Made by a program: the position numbers and the translations under genes. Below the pieces are notes generated by a model that worked only from the letters and a program-made list of their open reading frames with translations, did not search any database and was not told the origin of the DNA. This document shows positions 18,387 to 27,295 of a DNA stretch of 42,670 nucleotides, piece by piece (within the stretch, counting starts at the first letter, position 1; each line of letters opens with the position of its first letter). This DNA is from Xanthomonas maliensis (GTDB lineage: Bacteria; Pseudomonadota; Gammaproteobacteria; Xanthomonadales; Xanthomonadaceae): the NCBI RefSeq assembly GCF_009192945.1, contig NZ_NSET01000065.1, positions 1-42,670 on the forward strand, in the 5' to 3' direction.

Positions 18387-18691
18387 GATTGCACTCCTCA
18401 AACATTCTGCATGCGGCAGAAGCGCCGCATGGCCAGTCTCCGTCTGCCGCGATTAATCGCCCGTCCAGATGACGAAATCGAGGTGTGAGCCATGCCCACG
18501 ACGCCGCACGGGCTTCGCAGCGCGCTAACCTCGCCACCCAGCCCGTCTCATCCCTGCCGCCGCTGCGCATCGCGACAGAGGGCAGGCAGGGAGACCTTCG
18601 CATCAAGAGGACTTTTAGGCTCCGAAGCACCGACGGCAATGACCGTGCCGGTGCTATCGTCGCTATCGAACCGATATCTCCAGGAGCCGCA
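18387..18691. other. Divergent intergenic region
   Basis: About 305 bases between the start of the KGG gene and the start of the metallo-beta-lactamase-fold gene. It must contain both promoters, but I recognise no operator. A frame in phase with the downstream gene is open through part of it; its sequence gives no homology cue. Confidence 0.4.
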
Positions 18692-19699
18692 ATGTCCGCC
18701 TCATCCACGTTCTGCTCCCGCCGCACGCTGCTGCGCCTGGCGTTGAGCGCTGGAGTCTGGACGGCCGCCGGCCCGCTTGTTGCCGCCGCTCGATCCACCG
18801 ACGACAGCGCACACCCGGCAGATGCAGCAGCCCCACCCAAACCATTTCCGGACGAGGGCAGCGTGCTGGTGTTGTTGGGCACCAAGGGCGGACCGACGCC
18901 TTCACCATTGCGTGCGGCACCGGCCAACGCGCTGGTGATCGATGGGCAGCCCTACCTGATCGATTGCGGCAACGGCGTGGCGCAGCAGTTGGCCAAGGCC
19001 GGCATCGGGCTGCCTGCACTACGCGACATTTTCCTGACCCACCATCACTCCGACCATAACGCCGATCTGCTCAACGTGGTATGGCTCGCCTGGGCCAGTG
19101 GTCTGCAGACGCCGGTGCATCTGTACGGACCACCGGGGATCGCCAAGATGGTGGATGCCTTCGTCGAGATGAATGCCATCGACATCGATGCACGCATGCG
19201 CGAAGAAGGTCGCCCGCCGTTCAAGCCATTGATCCATGTGCACGAGTTCGACCAACCCGGCAGCGTGCTGAAGAACGAACACGTCGAAGTCACCGCCACC
19301 CTGGTGGACCACTACACGCTCAAGCCGGCATTTGCCTACCGCTTCCAGGCGCGCGACCGCAGCGTGGTGTTTTCTGGCGATACGCGTTACCTGCCGGCGC
19401 TGGCGGACTTCGCCAAGGACACCGACATCCTCGTGCACGAGGTGATGTACGTCCCGGCGTTGGAAAAACTGCTCAAGACCAACGACAACGCGCCTACCCT
19501 GCTCGATCACCTGCTCAAGAGCCACTGCACCAGCGAGGAGGTCGGCAAGATCGCCGCTGCCGCCGACGCGAAGATGCTGGTGCTCAGCCACTTCGTCCCT
19601 GGCGGCGATGCCTCCATCACCGACGCCATGTGGAGCGAGGGCGCGCGCAAGCACTACAACGGGCCGATCGTGGTCGGCAAGGATCTGATGCGTCTATAG
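18692..19699 (+). CDS. Metallo-beta-lactamase-fold hydrolase with Tat signal
   Basis: A 335-residue exported metal-dependent hydrolase. The N-terminus has a twin-arginine motif SRRTLLRL followed by a hydrophobic stretch and AAA cleavage region. The fold's zinc motif is THHHSDHNAD (T-H-x-H-x-D-H) near residue 115, with the later ligands in TLVDHYT, FSGDTRY and LSHFVPGG. The layout resembles the RNase Z/arylsulfatase-like branch of the superfamily rather than a true beta-lactamase. The ATG at 18692 is preceded by CAGGAG. It is convergent with the halogenase gene. Substrate unknown. Confidence 0.87.
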   Translation: MSASSTFCSRRTLLRLALSAGVWTAAGPLVAAARSTDDSAHPADAAAPPKPFPDEGSVLVLLGTKGGPTPSPLRAAPANALVIDGQPYLIDCGNGVAQQLAKAGIGLPALRDIFLTHHHSDHNADLLNVVWLAWASGLQTPVHLYGPPGIAKMVDAFVEMNAIDIDARMREEGRPPFKPLIHVHEFDQPGSVLKNEHVEVTATLVDHYTLKPAFAYRFQARDRSVVFSGDTRYLPALADFAKDTDILVHEVMYVPALEKLLKTNDNAPTLLDHLLKSHCTSEEVGKIAAAADAKMLVLSHFVPGGDASITDAMWSEGARKHYNGPIVVGKDLMRL

Positions 19700-19738
19700 C
19701 GCAGCGACCAGCGCGTCAGATGCGCGGCGTAAGCACGC

Positions 19739-21256
19739 TCAGGCCGGCATCGGTACGCGTCCACCCCAGATTTGCGCGCCTGCCTGGCAATACCGTTCGA
19801 TGAAGGCTTGCTGCGACGGCATCTGCTCGACGATCTGTTCGATCGGCCGGGCGATGCCATCCAGCAATCGCCGCAACTCGAGGTCCGGCATCGCCTGCGG
19901 TAGCGGGTGATGCTGATCCGGCACCATCCCCTGCCCCAGCAGCACGTGGGTCCATGAGTCGACCCGGAACAACTCGTCGCCGGCCTGCCAGGCATGCGCA
20001 CGTTCGCGCCAGGCGCGCAGGCGCAGTTGCAACGAGTCTGGCAACTCCATGGTTCGGCACTGTTGCCACAGCGGCTCATCGCGTTGATTGGCGTGGTAAT
20101 GCAGAGTGACGAAGTCGCGCACATGCTCCATCTCTGCACGGCTGAGCGTATTGAACAGTTCCACCTGCGACGGCGCGATGCCCTCGCTCGGGAACAGCGC
20201 GATCAGCCGCACCACCGCCGCGATGGTCAGGTGGATGCTGGTGGACTCCAGCGGCTCGATGAAGCCGCTGGCCAGACCCAGCGCCACCACGTTCTTGTTC
20301 CAGGCCTTGTTGCGGCATCCGGTGCGGAACGGCACCAGCCATGGTTCCTTGACCGGTCGCGCGCCAACATCGCGCAAGAGCTTGGCTTGTGCCTCGTCGT
20401 CGGACAGGTGGCGGCTGGAGAACACCAGACCATTGCCGACCCGGTGCTGCAATGGGATATGCCAGCGCCAGCCGGCCTCATGGGCGATGGCGCGGGTATA
20501 TGGCACCGGCGCTTCCAGCGACTCGGTCTGCACCGCCACCGCGCGATCGCACGGCAACCAGTGGCTCCAGTCCTCGTAACCGGTCCGCAGGGTCTGCTCG
20601 ATCAGCAAGCCGCGGAACCCACTGCAGTCGATGAACAGATCGCCATCGATCACCGCCCCGTCTTCCATCACCAGCGCAGCGACATCGCCACTGTCCGCGT
20701 GCACGGTGACGCGCTCGATCCGCCCTTCCACCCGCTTGACGCCGAATGTCTCGCTGCGCGCCCGCAGGAAGCGCGCATACAGCGCCGCATCGAAGTGGTA
20801 GGCATAGTTGATCGCCGGCTCGCGCAGCAACGCGAAGCGATCCACCCGCGAGGCGACCGTTTCCAGGCAATAGTCGCCCAGTTCCCCGGTCAGGCCACGT
20901 CGCTGGCCTTCCAGCCAGAAGTGGTGGAAGGGACACACCAGAGTGCCCTGTCCGGTGAAACCGAACGGATGGATATAGCGCTCCCCGTGCCGGCGCCAGT
21001 TCTCGAAGGAAATGGACAGCTTGAAGGTGCCAGCCACCGCGCGCAGGAAGTCCTGTTCGTCGATTTGCAAAAAGCGGTGAAAGGTGCGGATCGGCGGCAC
21101 CGTCGACTCCCCGACCCCAACCGTCCCGATCTGCTCGGACTCCACCAAGGTGATATCGAGTAACTCACGGAACTGATGCGAGAGCGCACACGCGGCGATC
21201 CAACCGGCGGTACCACCGCCGGCAATGACGACCTTGCGAATACGGGGCTGATTCAC
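19739..21256 (-). CDS. Flavin-dependent tryptophan-halogenase family protein
   Basis: A 505-residue FAD enzyme that would use FADH2, oxygen and halide to make hypohalous acid and halogenate an aromatic substrate. The FAD-binding GGGTAG is at residues 13-18. The catalytic lysine K79 lies in GTFKLSISF, at the same number as in PrnA. The halogenase fingerprint W-x-W-x-I-P is residues 263-268 (WRWHIP), and PLESTS at 335-340 carries the glutamate. All key residues are intact. Homologues in Xanthomonas campestris and the marine enzyme BrvH act on free indole and favour bromide over chloride. It is the last gene of the SapC/cupin/halogenase run, 34 bases after the cupin gene. No flavin reductase gene is nearby. 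The natural substrate is unknown. Confidence 0.93.
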   Translation of the reverse strand: MNQPRIRKVVIAGGGTAGWIAACALSHQFRELLDITLVESEQIGTVGVGESTVPPIRTFHRFLQIDEQDFLRAVAGTFKLSISFENWRRHGERYIHPFGFTGQGTLVCPFHHFWLEGQRRGLTGELGDYCLETVASRVDRFALLREPAINYAYHFDAALYARFLRARSETFGVKRVEGRIERVTVHADSGDVAALVMEDGAVIDGDLFIDCSGFRGLLIEQTLRTGYEDWSHWLPCDRAVAVQTESLEAPVPYTRAIAHEAGWRWHIPLQHRVGNGLVFSSRHLSDDEAQAKLLRDVGARPVKEPWLVPFRTGCRNKAWNKNVVALGLASGFIEPLESTSIHLTIAAVVRLIALFPSEGIAPSQVELFNTLSRAEMEHVRDFVTLHYHANQRDEPLWQQCRTMELPDSLQLRLRAWRERAHAWQAGDELFRVDSWTHVLLGQGMVPDQHHPLPQAMPDLELRRLLDGIARPIEQIVEQMPSQQAFIERYCQAGAQIWGGRVPMPA

Positions 21257-21290
21257 GACATGCTCCTGATGACGAGAGGTCCGGGACTGT

Positions 21291-22328
21291 TTAGCGATTC
21301 AGCCGGCCGATCAGCATCGCGCGTAGCTGGCGGGCCAGCAGCGGATCGATCGGCCCGAGTGCCTGCCGCGCCGCTTCGGGCAAGTGCTCCCCCGCGTGCG
21401 TGGATGGCCCGAACACGTAGTAGTCGAACAAGGCGCGCCATCCTGCCTTCTCGGCATCCGGGCGGTCGCGAATCGACCACAGCGCGTGATACAGCGCCGG
21501 AATCGGCGTGGGCACATGTGCCGGCACGCTGTTCCACCAATAATTGAGCAGCACGTTGAACGGCTGCAGCGACTCGACGTGATGCCACCACAGACTGGGG
21601 ATGAACAGCACATCGCCCGGCTCCAGCAGTGCACTGCGCGCCTGCGCAAGCGCATCGGCTGCGCGCGGATAACGCTGCAGGTCCGGGGCGCGCCAATCCA
21701 CCATGCTCACCACCTGCCCGCCTGGGGTCGGCTCCAGCGGGCCGGGATACAGGTTGGCCACCTGGTCGGGCGGAAACACGGTGACACGGCGCTGCCCCAC
21801 GACGCAGCACGCCAGATTATTGGGCACGTCGTAGTGGCAGGAAGCGATGACACGATTGCCGATCCAGATGCTCGGCTGCACATCGACACCGCTGGCGGCC
21901 AGGCCCAGGTCGTTGCCGGCACGCAGACCAGGCAGATGGTCGTCGACCGGCAACGACGCCAGGTAATAGGTCGGCGGCCGCGGCTCGCCGGCCGCTGCGG
22001 TTATGGCGTCCAGCACGCTACTCAAGCTGCCACGGCGCACCTCGAAGTTCAGCGCGGTGCGGTCCTCGTCATAAAAGGGCCGGCCGTCGATCTCTGGGGC
22101 GCCGTATGAATACACCAGCGGCTGCCCGCGGTCGTACCGCAGCAATTGCGTCATCGCCTCGCGTGGATCGCGCAGCCCGGCGCGTACCAGCGCCCAATCG
22201 GCAGCCACGCCGCGCAGGACCACCGGCTCGGCCGCGGCGCAAAGCTCGGCCAACGGCAGCGCGCCACCGCGGCAATCCTGCCGCTCGGCAATCGGTGTAC
22301 AGCCAGAGAGCGGAGCAGCGACCGCCAT
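21291..22328 (-). CDS. Cupin/JmjC-domain protein (cupin_8)
   Basis: A 345-residue double-stranded beta-helix protein of the JmjC/FIH-like cupin_8 family, potential Fe(II) and 2-oxoglutarate-dependent oxygenases. The iron site is visible as H-x-D in ASCHYDVPNN (H165, D167) and the distal histidine in LWWHHVES (about H250). Such proteins recur between SapC and halogenase genes in TonB-receptor clusters of Xanthomonas and Caulobacter, but their reaction is not established. It begins three bases after the SapC stop, indicating co-translation. Confidence 0.88.
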   Translation of the reverse strand: MAVAAPLSGCTPIAERQDCRGGALPLAELCAAAEPVVLRGVAADWALVRAGLRDPREAMTQLLRYDRGQPLVYSYGAPEIDGRPFYDEDRTALNFEVRRGSLSSVLDAITAAAGEPRPPTYYLASLPVDDHLPGLRAGNDLGLAASGVDVQPSIWIGNRVIASCHYDVPNNLACCVVGQRRVTVFPPDQVANLYPGPLEPTPGGQVVSMVDWRAPDLQRYPRAADALAQARSALLEPGDVLFIPSLWWHHVESLQPFNVLLNYWWNSVPAHVPTPIPALYHALWSIRDRPDAEKAGWRALFDYYVFGPSTHAGEHLPEAARQALGPIDPLLARQLRAMLIGRLNR

Positions 22329-22331
22329 GCA

Positions 22332-23078
22332 TCACCCCTGGGGGGCCGCCGCCAGCTGCAGGCGGCGTTGCTTTTCGGCCATCAGCCGCCGCAGATTGTG
22401 CTGCGACGCCAGCATCAGGAACGCGCCTTCGAGATAGCCTTGACGATGCAGCGTCTGCAGGATTGCCCCATCGAGCGCGGCCAATCGCTCGCGATCGATG
22501 GCGAACAGGCCATCGAGCTGCGCGCGGTGATTCGCATCCAGGCCCACATCCAGCCGTATTGGTTGAATCAGTCCGGCGGCATCCAGCGCGGCGTTCATCG
22601 CGCGCCCGGCCTCCACCCCATCGTGGATGCCACGCAGGATCTCGATGATGTGCTGCAGATACGGGCTATGCCCGCCTTCGGGCAGGAATACCGCTTCGCC
22701 CTCGGAACGACTGATGCGCGGATGCTCCAGATCGACATGGATCACCGGCTCCTGCACCAACGCGCCATCGATGCGCTGCTCCTGCAGACCGATCAGGAAC
22801 GGCCCCTTGGCAACGATGCCTGGCACGTAATTGGCATTCCACCGCCCACCGTGCAGGAACAGGTTCTCGTGGGTCTCGAACCCCAGCAAGGCGACCGATT
22901 GATACCCCTCGCCGGCCGGATCCTTGCGGAAGAACAGCGGGTATTCGCGCTGGAGCTCGGCGTACTCGGTGACGAAGGCCGGTACCAGGCCGACGGCATC
23001 GCCGAATTCGGCACCGAATCGCAGAATGACGCGGACATCGTGGTGAGCCACATTGTTGAGCACAGCGTAACGCGTCAT
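22332..23078 (-). CDS. SapC family protein
   Basis: A 248-residue protein matching the SapC family, named after an S-layer-associated Campylobacter gene; biochemical function unknown. The sequence starts with MTRYAVLNNVAHHDVRV and has FVTEYAELQREYPLFFRK, GRWNANYVPGI and FLPEGGHSPYLQ, all typical. No signal peptide is evident. Start 23078 has GGAG 8 bases upstream. It lies between the TonB receptor gene (266-base gap containing a strong hairpin) and the cupin gene (3-base gap), so expression may be partly independent of the receptor. Confidence 0.88.
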   Translation of the reverse strand: MTRYAVLNNVAHHDVRVILRFGAEFGDAVGLVPAFVTEYAELQREYPLFFRKDPAGEGYQSVALLGFETHENLFLHGGRWNANYVPGIVAKGPFLIGLQEQRIDGALVQEPVIHVDLEHPRISRSEGEAVFLPEGGHSPYLQHIIEILRGIHDGVEAGRAMNAALDAAGLIQPIRLDVGLDANHRAQLDGLFAIDRERLAALDGAILQTLHRQGYLEGAFLMLASQHNLRRLMAEKQRRLQLAAAPQG

Positions 23079-23309
23079 CAGAACTCCGGCAGTGAAACGC
23101 AGCGCCGATCGCGCCAAGGGTCGAGGAGGCGGCGGGACGGATCGTCGGCTCGCACTGGCGGCGAGCATTGCCAAAAACGCCGGTCCCGGCAAGCGGCATG
23201 GCAGCAAAGCGGCCGCTGCCGAGCACCTTCCGGATCAAGACGCCTGCAGCCGCGGCCACAGATGGGCCCGTGGCTGCACAGCCGCGCGCCCCGCCCGCCC
23301 TATCCGGAA

Positions 23310-23337
23310 GGTGGCCGTCGCCGCAGCGACGGCCACC
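23310..23337 (-). terminator. Perfect 12-bp hairpin after the TonB receptor gene
   Basis: GGTGGCCGTCGC (23310-23321) pairs perfectly with GCGACGGCCACC (23326-23337) around CGCA, 7 bases after the receptor stop on the minus strand. No U-tract follows. Lying inside a probable operon, it may cap the receptor mRNA end or partly terminate, giving less SapC/cupin/halogenase than receptor. Confidence 0.7.
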
Positions 23338-23344
23338 GACGACC

Positions 23345-26300
23345 TCAGAACGCGTAGCGGACGCCGAGCGTATAGCGCGGCTGTTGATCGACCAGACGGA
23401 TGATCTGCTTCTCCGACCGTCCGTGCCAACGCACATCCTCGCCGGTCAGATTGATCGCCTCGAAGCCGACCGACAGCTGCTTGTTGAAGGCGTAGCTGAC
23501 ACTGAGATCGAACTGCTGGTAGGGCTCGACATAGTACGGATTGCGGTTGGAGCCGTCCTGATTGGCGGCAATCAGATATTCGTCGCGCCAGTTCCAGGCC
23601 AGGCGGGCGCTCCAGCCGTACTTCTCGTACATCAGCATGATGTTGGCGGTATCGCTGAGGCCGAGCAGGGCGAACTGGTCGCGATCGATCACATTGTTGT
23701 TGAAGCCGACGTCGCCTTCCACAATCGTGTAGTTGGCGTAGATGCCGAAGCCGGTACTGCCGAAGAAGTATTGCCCGCCCAACTCCCAGCCATGGATGTT
23801 GGCCTTGTTCTGGTTGACCGGGCGATTGACATCGAATTCGTACAGCGGATCGGCCGCGGTACCCACCAGATCGTAGGCGTTCTCCAGTGCCAGCGTCTGC
23901 GCCGAGCTGCCGTTGTACGCCGCCAGCCCGCCGGTCGCCGCCGCGTTGCGCAGCAGCGCCACGGTGGAGAACAACGAGGTGTCGTTGGCCGCACAGGCCG
24001 CGGCCACATCGTTGCCGGCCGCCCCGACCTGCGCCGCGCATGCTGCGCTCTGCAGGAAGGCCAACGCCGCCTGCGCGTCCGGGCCGGAGGTGGGATCGCG
24101 CAAGCCGTAGAGCGACTGGCGCGAGACAGTGTTGCCGATGAAGTTGCTGACCCGCTTGTTCCAGAAGGTGGCCGAAATATAGCTGGCGTCGGCGAAGTAC
24201 CACTCCAGCGCCAGATCCAGGTTGTCCGACTCCAGCGGATCCAATGCCGGGTTCTGCGAATCGCCGTCGGCACGGGTGGACGGATTGATCAGCACCGAAC
24301 CGCTCGGCTGGTTGGGCACCGGGCCGGCGATCAGGTTGTTGTATGGCGCCCGCGCGATGGTCTGCCCGAAGGAGGCACGCCCCTTGAGCGAGTCGCTGAA
24401 GTCGATGCTGAAGTCCAGATTGGGCAGGATGTAGTTGTAGCTGGTCTTCTCGCTGAAGGGTTGCAATTCGGACGAGCGCAGGATCTGGAAGTCGTTGTTC
24501 GACTGCCACAGGATCGCGGTCGGCGTCGCCACCTGCGAGGTGGATTCCACATCGGTCCGTTCGTACCGCAGGCCGACTCGGGTGTTGGTGGTCAAACCGC
24601 CGAGCTCACCGCGCATTTCCAACTGCACGTAAGCCGAACGGGTCTTTTCCTCCACCAGATTATCGGCGCTGTACAGCGGGTTATAGCGCGTATTGGCGCC
24701 GTATTGCCCGGCGGCCCATTGCGCCAGCTGATTGGCATCACCACGCCAGGCATTGCGGGCGGCGCCGTTGGTGTTGAAGTCGTCGAACATGCCGGTGATG
24801 CTGACCGGCCTGAGCAGTGCGACCATGCCAGGCTCGTTGCCGGCGTTGGCGGCGCTCCAGTCGCCCAACGTGGAGGTGTTGTCGCTGGTCAGCCGGTTCA
24901 TCTTGGTATTGGCCGAACTCACGCCGAACTGGAAGCGCCCCTCGTCGAAGTCGAAGGTACCGTCCACCCGGCCTTCCTTGATCTCGGTGACCTGCTTTTG
25001 ATAGTAGATACGCAGCACCTGCGAACCGAGATTGGCCGCGGTGAAGTCCGGATTGACCACACCGTTGGTGCCGGCGACCGAATCGGCGGCAGTGGGATAC
25101 CAGGTCCGCGCACCGATCGGCAGCGAATTGTTGAACCACAGCTCCTGCCCCCATTGCCCGCCGCACAGCGGCCCATTGCTGCAGTTGTTGGTGCCGGCCA
25201 AGCTGAAGTAGGTGGCGCTCCCGCCGGTCAGCGGATCGTTGGGCAGACTCTGGGTCTTGGAGTCGTGGGCATCGAAGCTGAGCTGGAAGCGATCGCTGAC
25301 CTGCCAATCGGCGTTGAAGCCCAGCGAACCGAGCCGATATTTCTGCTCGTTGCGCTGCTGCTCCATGCCGAAATCCTTGGCACCGTTGGGGACGTCGCGC
25401 AGATATACCGGGGTGGCAACGGCCTGCCCGGTATCGAAGGTCAGATCGGTGAAGCTATTGGCGCGCTGCAGCCAGATGCCCTGCTCGCCGCGCCGCTCGC
25501 TGATCTCGTTGGACGAGAACGTGTAATCCAATGTCAGGGTCAGGCTGTCGCTGGGAGCGAACTGCAGCACGGCCTGGCCATTGATGCGCTCGCGTTCGAA
25601 ATCCGCGAACGCATAGCGCAGGTCGTTGGGCATGCCGTACAGCTGGCCGATCTGCGGCGCATTGGTCACCACCGCGTCCGGACGCAGCGCTGGATCGGTG
25701 CCGGTCCAGCGCTGGATGTTCCAGGTGTTCTCGGTAGCCTGCACCGAACCGCCGTGGCGCTTCTGGTAACTGGCGCTCAGGCCGATACCCCAGGTCTTGT
25801 CGTCGTTGGTGTAGCTGAAGATGCCCGACACTTCCGGCGTCAGCGAATCGCCAAACGGCTGCGAGCGGTCCGACACCATCTTGGCACCGGCATTGGCGAC
25901 CACACCGCTATGGTTGAAGGGCTTGTCGGTCAGGATGTTGATGGTTGCGCCGATACCGCCGCTGGGTGCGGTGGCGCGGCTGGTCTTGTAGACCTCGATA
26001 CCGGTAATCGCTTCGGAGGCGAGCTGGGCGAAGTTGAAGGCACGGGTACCGACGTCCACGCCACCGATCGGGGTCTGGCCAGGCGCGCCGAACGCATCGG
26101 CGCCGGGAATCAGGCGTCCGTTGAGCGTCACCGTATTGAACTGCGGACCAAAGCCGCGCGCGGTCACCTGCGCACCTTCGCCATCGCGGCGCTCGATCGA
26201 GATACCGGTGATGCGTTGCAGGGACTCGGCCAGATTGGTGTCCGGGAACTTGCCGATGTCCTCGGCACTGATCGCATCGACCACGCCCGCGGCATCGCGC

Positions 26301-26503
26301 TTGATGCCCATGGATTGGTTGAGACTGCTGCGGATGCCGGTGACGGTGACGGCATCGAGGGTGGTGGCCGTATCGCCACCGGTCTGCGATTGCGCCGCTG
26401 TCTGCGCAGCACTGTCCTGCGCGAAGGCCGGATTGATCACCAGCAAGCCACCGACGAAGGTGAACATGGCCTTGGATTTGAAACTGTTCAACGAACGACG
26501 CAT
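23345..26503 (-). CDS. TonB-dependent outer-membrane receptor
   Basis: A 1052-residue outer-membrane receptor that imports a ligand using TonB energy. Signal peptide residues 1-28 ending AFA, TonB box DAVTVTG near residue 50, then a plug domain starting VVDAISAEDIGKFPDTNLAESLQ with the usual RITGISIERR and ARGFGPQFNTVTLNGR, followed by a long 22-strand barrel ending in the expected C-terminal phenylalanine (LGVRYAF). The ISAEDIGKFPD plug belongs to the large Xanthomonas/Caulobacter receptor class linked to carbohydrate uptake. Start 26503 has GAGGA upstream. It heads the SapC/cupin/halogenase group, and a LacI-type operator lies about 310 bases before it. The ligand is unknown; a plant glycan or oligosaccharide is the best inference. 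Confidence 0.93.
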   Translation of the reverse strand: MRRSLNSFKSKAMFTFVGGLLVINPAFAQDSAAQTAAQSQTGGDTATTLDAVTVTGIRSSLNQSMGIKRDAAGVVDAISAEDIGKFPDTNLAESLQRITGISIERRDGEGAQVTARGFGPQFNTVTLNGRLIPGADAFGAPGQTPIGGVDVGTRAFNFAQLASEAITGIEVYKTSRATAPSGGIGATINILTDKPFNHSGVVANAGAKMVSDRSQPFGDSLTPEVSGIFSYTNDDKTWGIGLSASYQKRHGGSVQATENTWNIQRWTGTDPALRPDAVVTNAPQIGQLYGMPNDLRYAFADFERERINGQAVLQFAPSDSLTLTLDYTFSSNEISERRGEQGIWLQRANSFTDLTFDTGQAVATPVYLRDVPNGAKDFGMEQQRNEQKYRLGSLGFNADWQVSDRFQLSFDAHDSKTQSLPNDPLTGGSATYFSLAGTNNCSNGPLCGGQWGQELWFNNSLPIGARTWYPTAADSVAGTNGVVNPDFTAANLGSQVLRIYYQKQVTEIKEGRVDGTFDFDEGRFQFGVSSANTKMNRLTSDNTSTLGDWSAANAGNEPGMVALLRPVSITGMFDDFNTNGAARNAWRGDANQLAQWAAGQYGANTRYNPLYSADNLVEEKTRSAYVQLEMRGELGGLTTNTRVGLRYERTDVESTSQVATPTAILWQSNNDFQILRSSELQPFSEKTSYNYILPNLDFSIDFSDSLKGRASFGQTIARAPYNNLIAGPVPNQPSGSVLINPSTRADGDSQNPALDPLESDNLDLALEWYFADASYISATFWNKRVSNFIGNTVSRQSLYGLRDPTSGPDAQAALAFLQSAACAAQVGAAGNDVAAACAANDTSLFSTVALLRNAAATGGLAAYNGSSAQTLALENAYDLVGTAADPLYEFDVNRPVNQNKANIHGWELGGQYFFGSTGFGIYANYTIVEGDVGFNNNVIDRDQFALLGLSDTANIMLMYEKYGWSARLAWNWRDEYLIAANQDGSNRNPYYVEPYQQFDLSVSYAFNKQLSVGFEAINLTGEDVRWHGRSEKQIIRLVDQQPRYTLGVRYAF

Positions 26504-26815
26504 CGATATGTCCTCGGGTCTGGAGTCCAACCACCCACGGCCGGTGTCGCGATCTGCGACGTGGCATCTGTCAACCAGCGCCGTCGCTGCGGCGCATGGC
26601 ACGAATCCCTGCAGCACTGCATGTCATCCCCCTGCATTTGGATCGAACGAATCCCCCTGATCCTGCGGCGGTCGCACAGCGTCACGCCCGCAAGAGGGCG
26701 ACAGCTGCACGATCACGACAACTGCTAGATACCCCGCGCCCCCCTGCGCTTCGGTATCGTCATCGATGCGAACCACGGTGACCAGCGGTTCGACGATGCG
26801 GTCGAGTACCGTTTT

Positions 26816-26829
26816 TGATAGCGCTAACA
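26816..26829. promoter_or_regulatory. LacI-family operator upstream of the TonB receptor
   Basis: TGATAGCGCTAACA is a 14-base palindrome with a central CG and one mismatched pair, the hallmark of LacI/GalR operators. Very similar boxes (TGGTAGCGCTAACA) control the xylan regulon of Xanthomonas campestris, as I recall. It suggests sugar-responsive repression of the receptor cluster. No LacI gene is in the window. Confidence 0.7.
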
Positions 26830-27257
26830 CTCAGCGAAGCCTAGTCACGCGTGGCCAGGCTTGTCACCGTGCGTTGCAACAAAGCGACTATCGCGCACGT
26901 CGCGACAGTGCGCGGACGCACACTCGAGTCCGTCAGCATATAGAGACGTATCGCGGCTGTAAGCGTTACCAGCTCGATAAGGTCAAGAGCATCACATTGC
27001 CGATGCGCTCGCTCGCTATGCGCATGCCTGATGCAGGCATCGCACACGCCTGCGCAAAATCGCGACATCCACCTCATCGCAGACGCGATGCACAGAGGGT
27101 TTTCCGCCGCGCCAAGCGCGCGGCAGCACACGGAACACTTCTCGGATATCGCAACGCGCAGCGCAATCGATTGCGCTGCACTGTGTTGTCGTCAAACCGG
27201 GAATGGGCGCGCGTGTCAGCACGAATGCCAGGGGGCATTGGCCGATACTGAGCACGC

Positions 27258-27277
27258 CCGGCCACGTGCGTGGCCGG
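27258..27277 (-). terminator. Hairpin after the M1 peptidase gene
   Basis: CCGGCCAC (27258-27265) pairs perfectly with GTGGCCGG (27270-27277) around GTGC, 19 bases after the stop of the minus-strand peptidase gene. No U-tract follows. Confidence 0.6.
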
Positions 27278-27295
27278 CTACGCGCCCGCGACAGC

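Larger units (their letters stand above)
26504..27295. other. Long intergenic region upstream of the TonB receptor
   Basis: About 790 bases, no supported gene. It contains the LacI-type operator at 26816-26829, an odd palindrome GTAA-GCG-TTAC at 26959-26969, a 7-bp hairpin ATGCCTG/CAGGCAT at 27024-27040, and the hairpin that ends the M1 peptidase gene. The receptor would have a leader of about 300 bases if transcription starts near the operator. Confidence 0.5.

Noticed and set aside
23168..26728. A 1186-residue open frame on the plus strand opposite the TonB receptor
   Set aside because: It is the antisense of a strongly supported receptor gene. Its sequence is low-complexity Val/Gly/Arg/Gln-rich with no domain, as expected from GC-rich codons read on the other strand.
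26959..26969. GTAA-GCG-TTAC as a second LacI operator
   Set aside because: It is an odd-length palindrome without a central CG, so it does not fit LacI geometry.
27024..27040. Hairpin ATGCCTG-ATG-CAGGCAT as a terminator
   Set aside because: It is more than 250 bases after the nearest stop and no gene ends there, so no role can be assigned.
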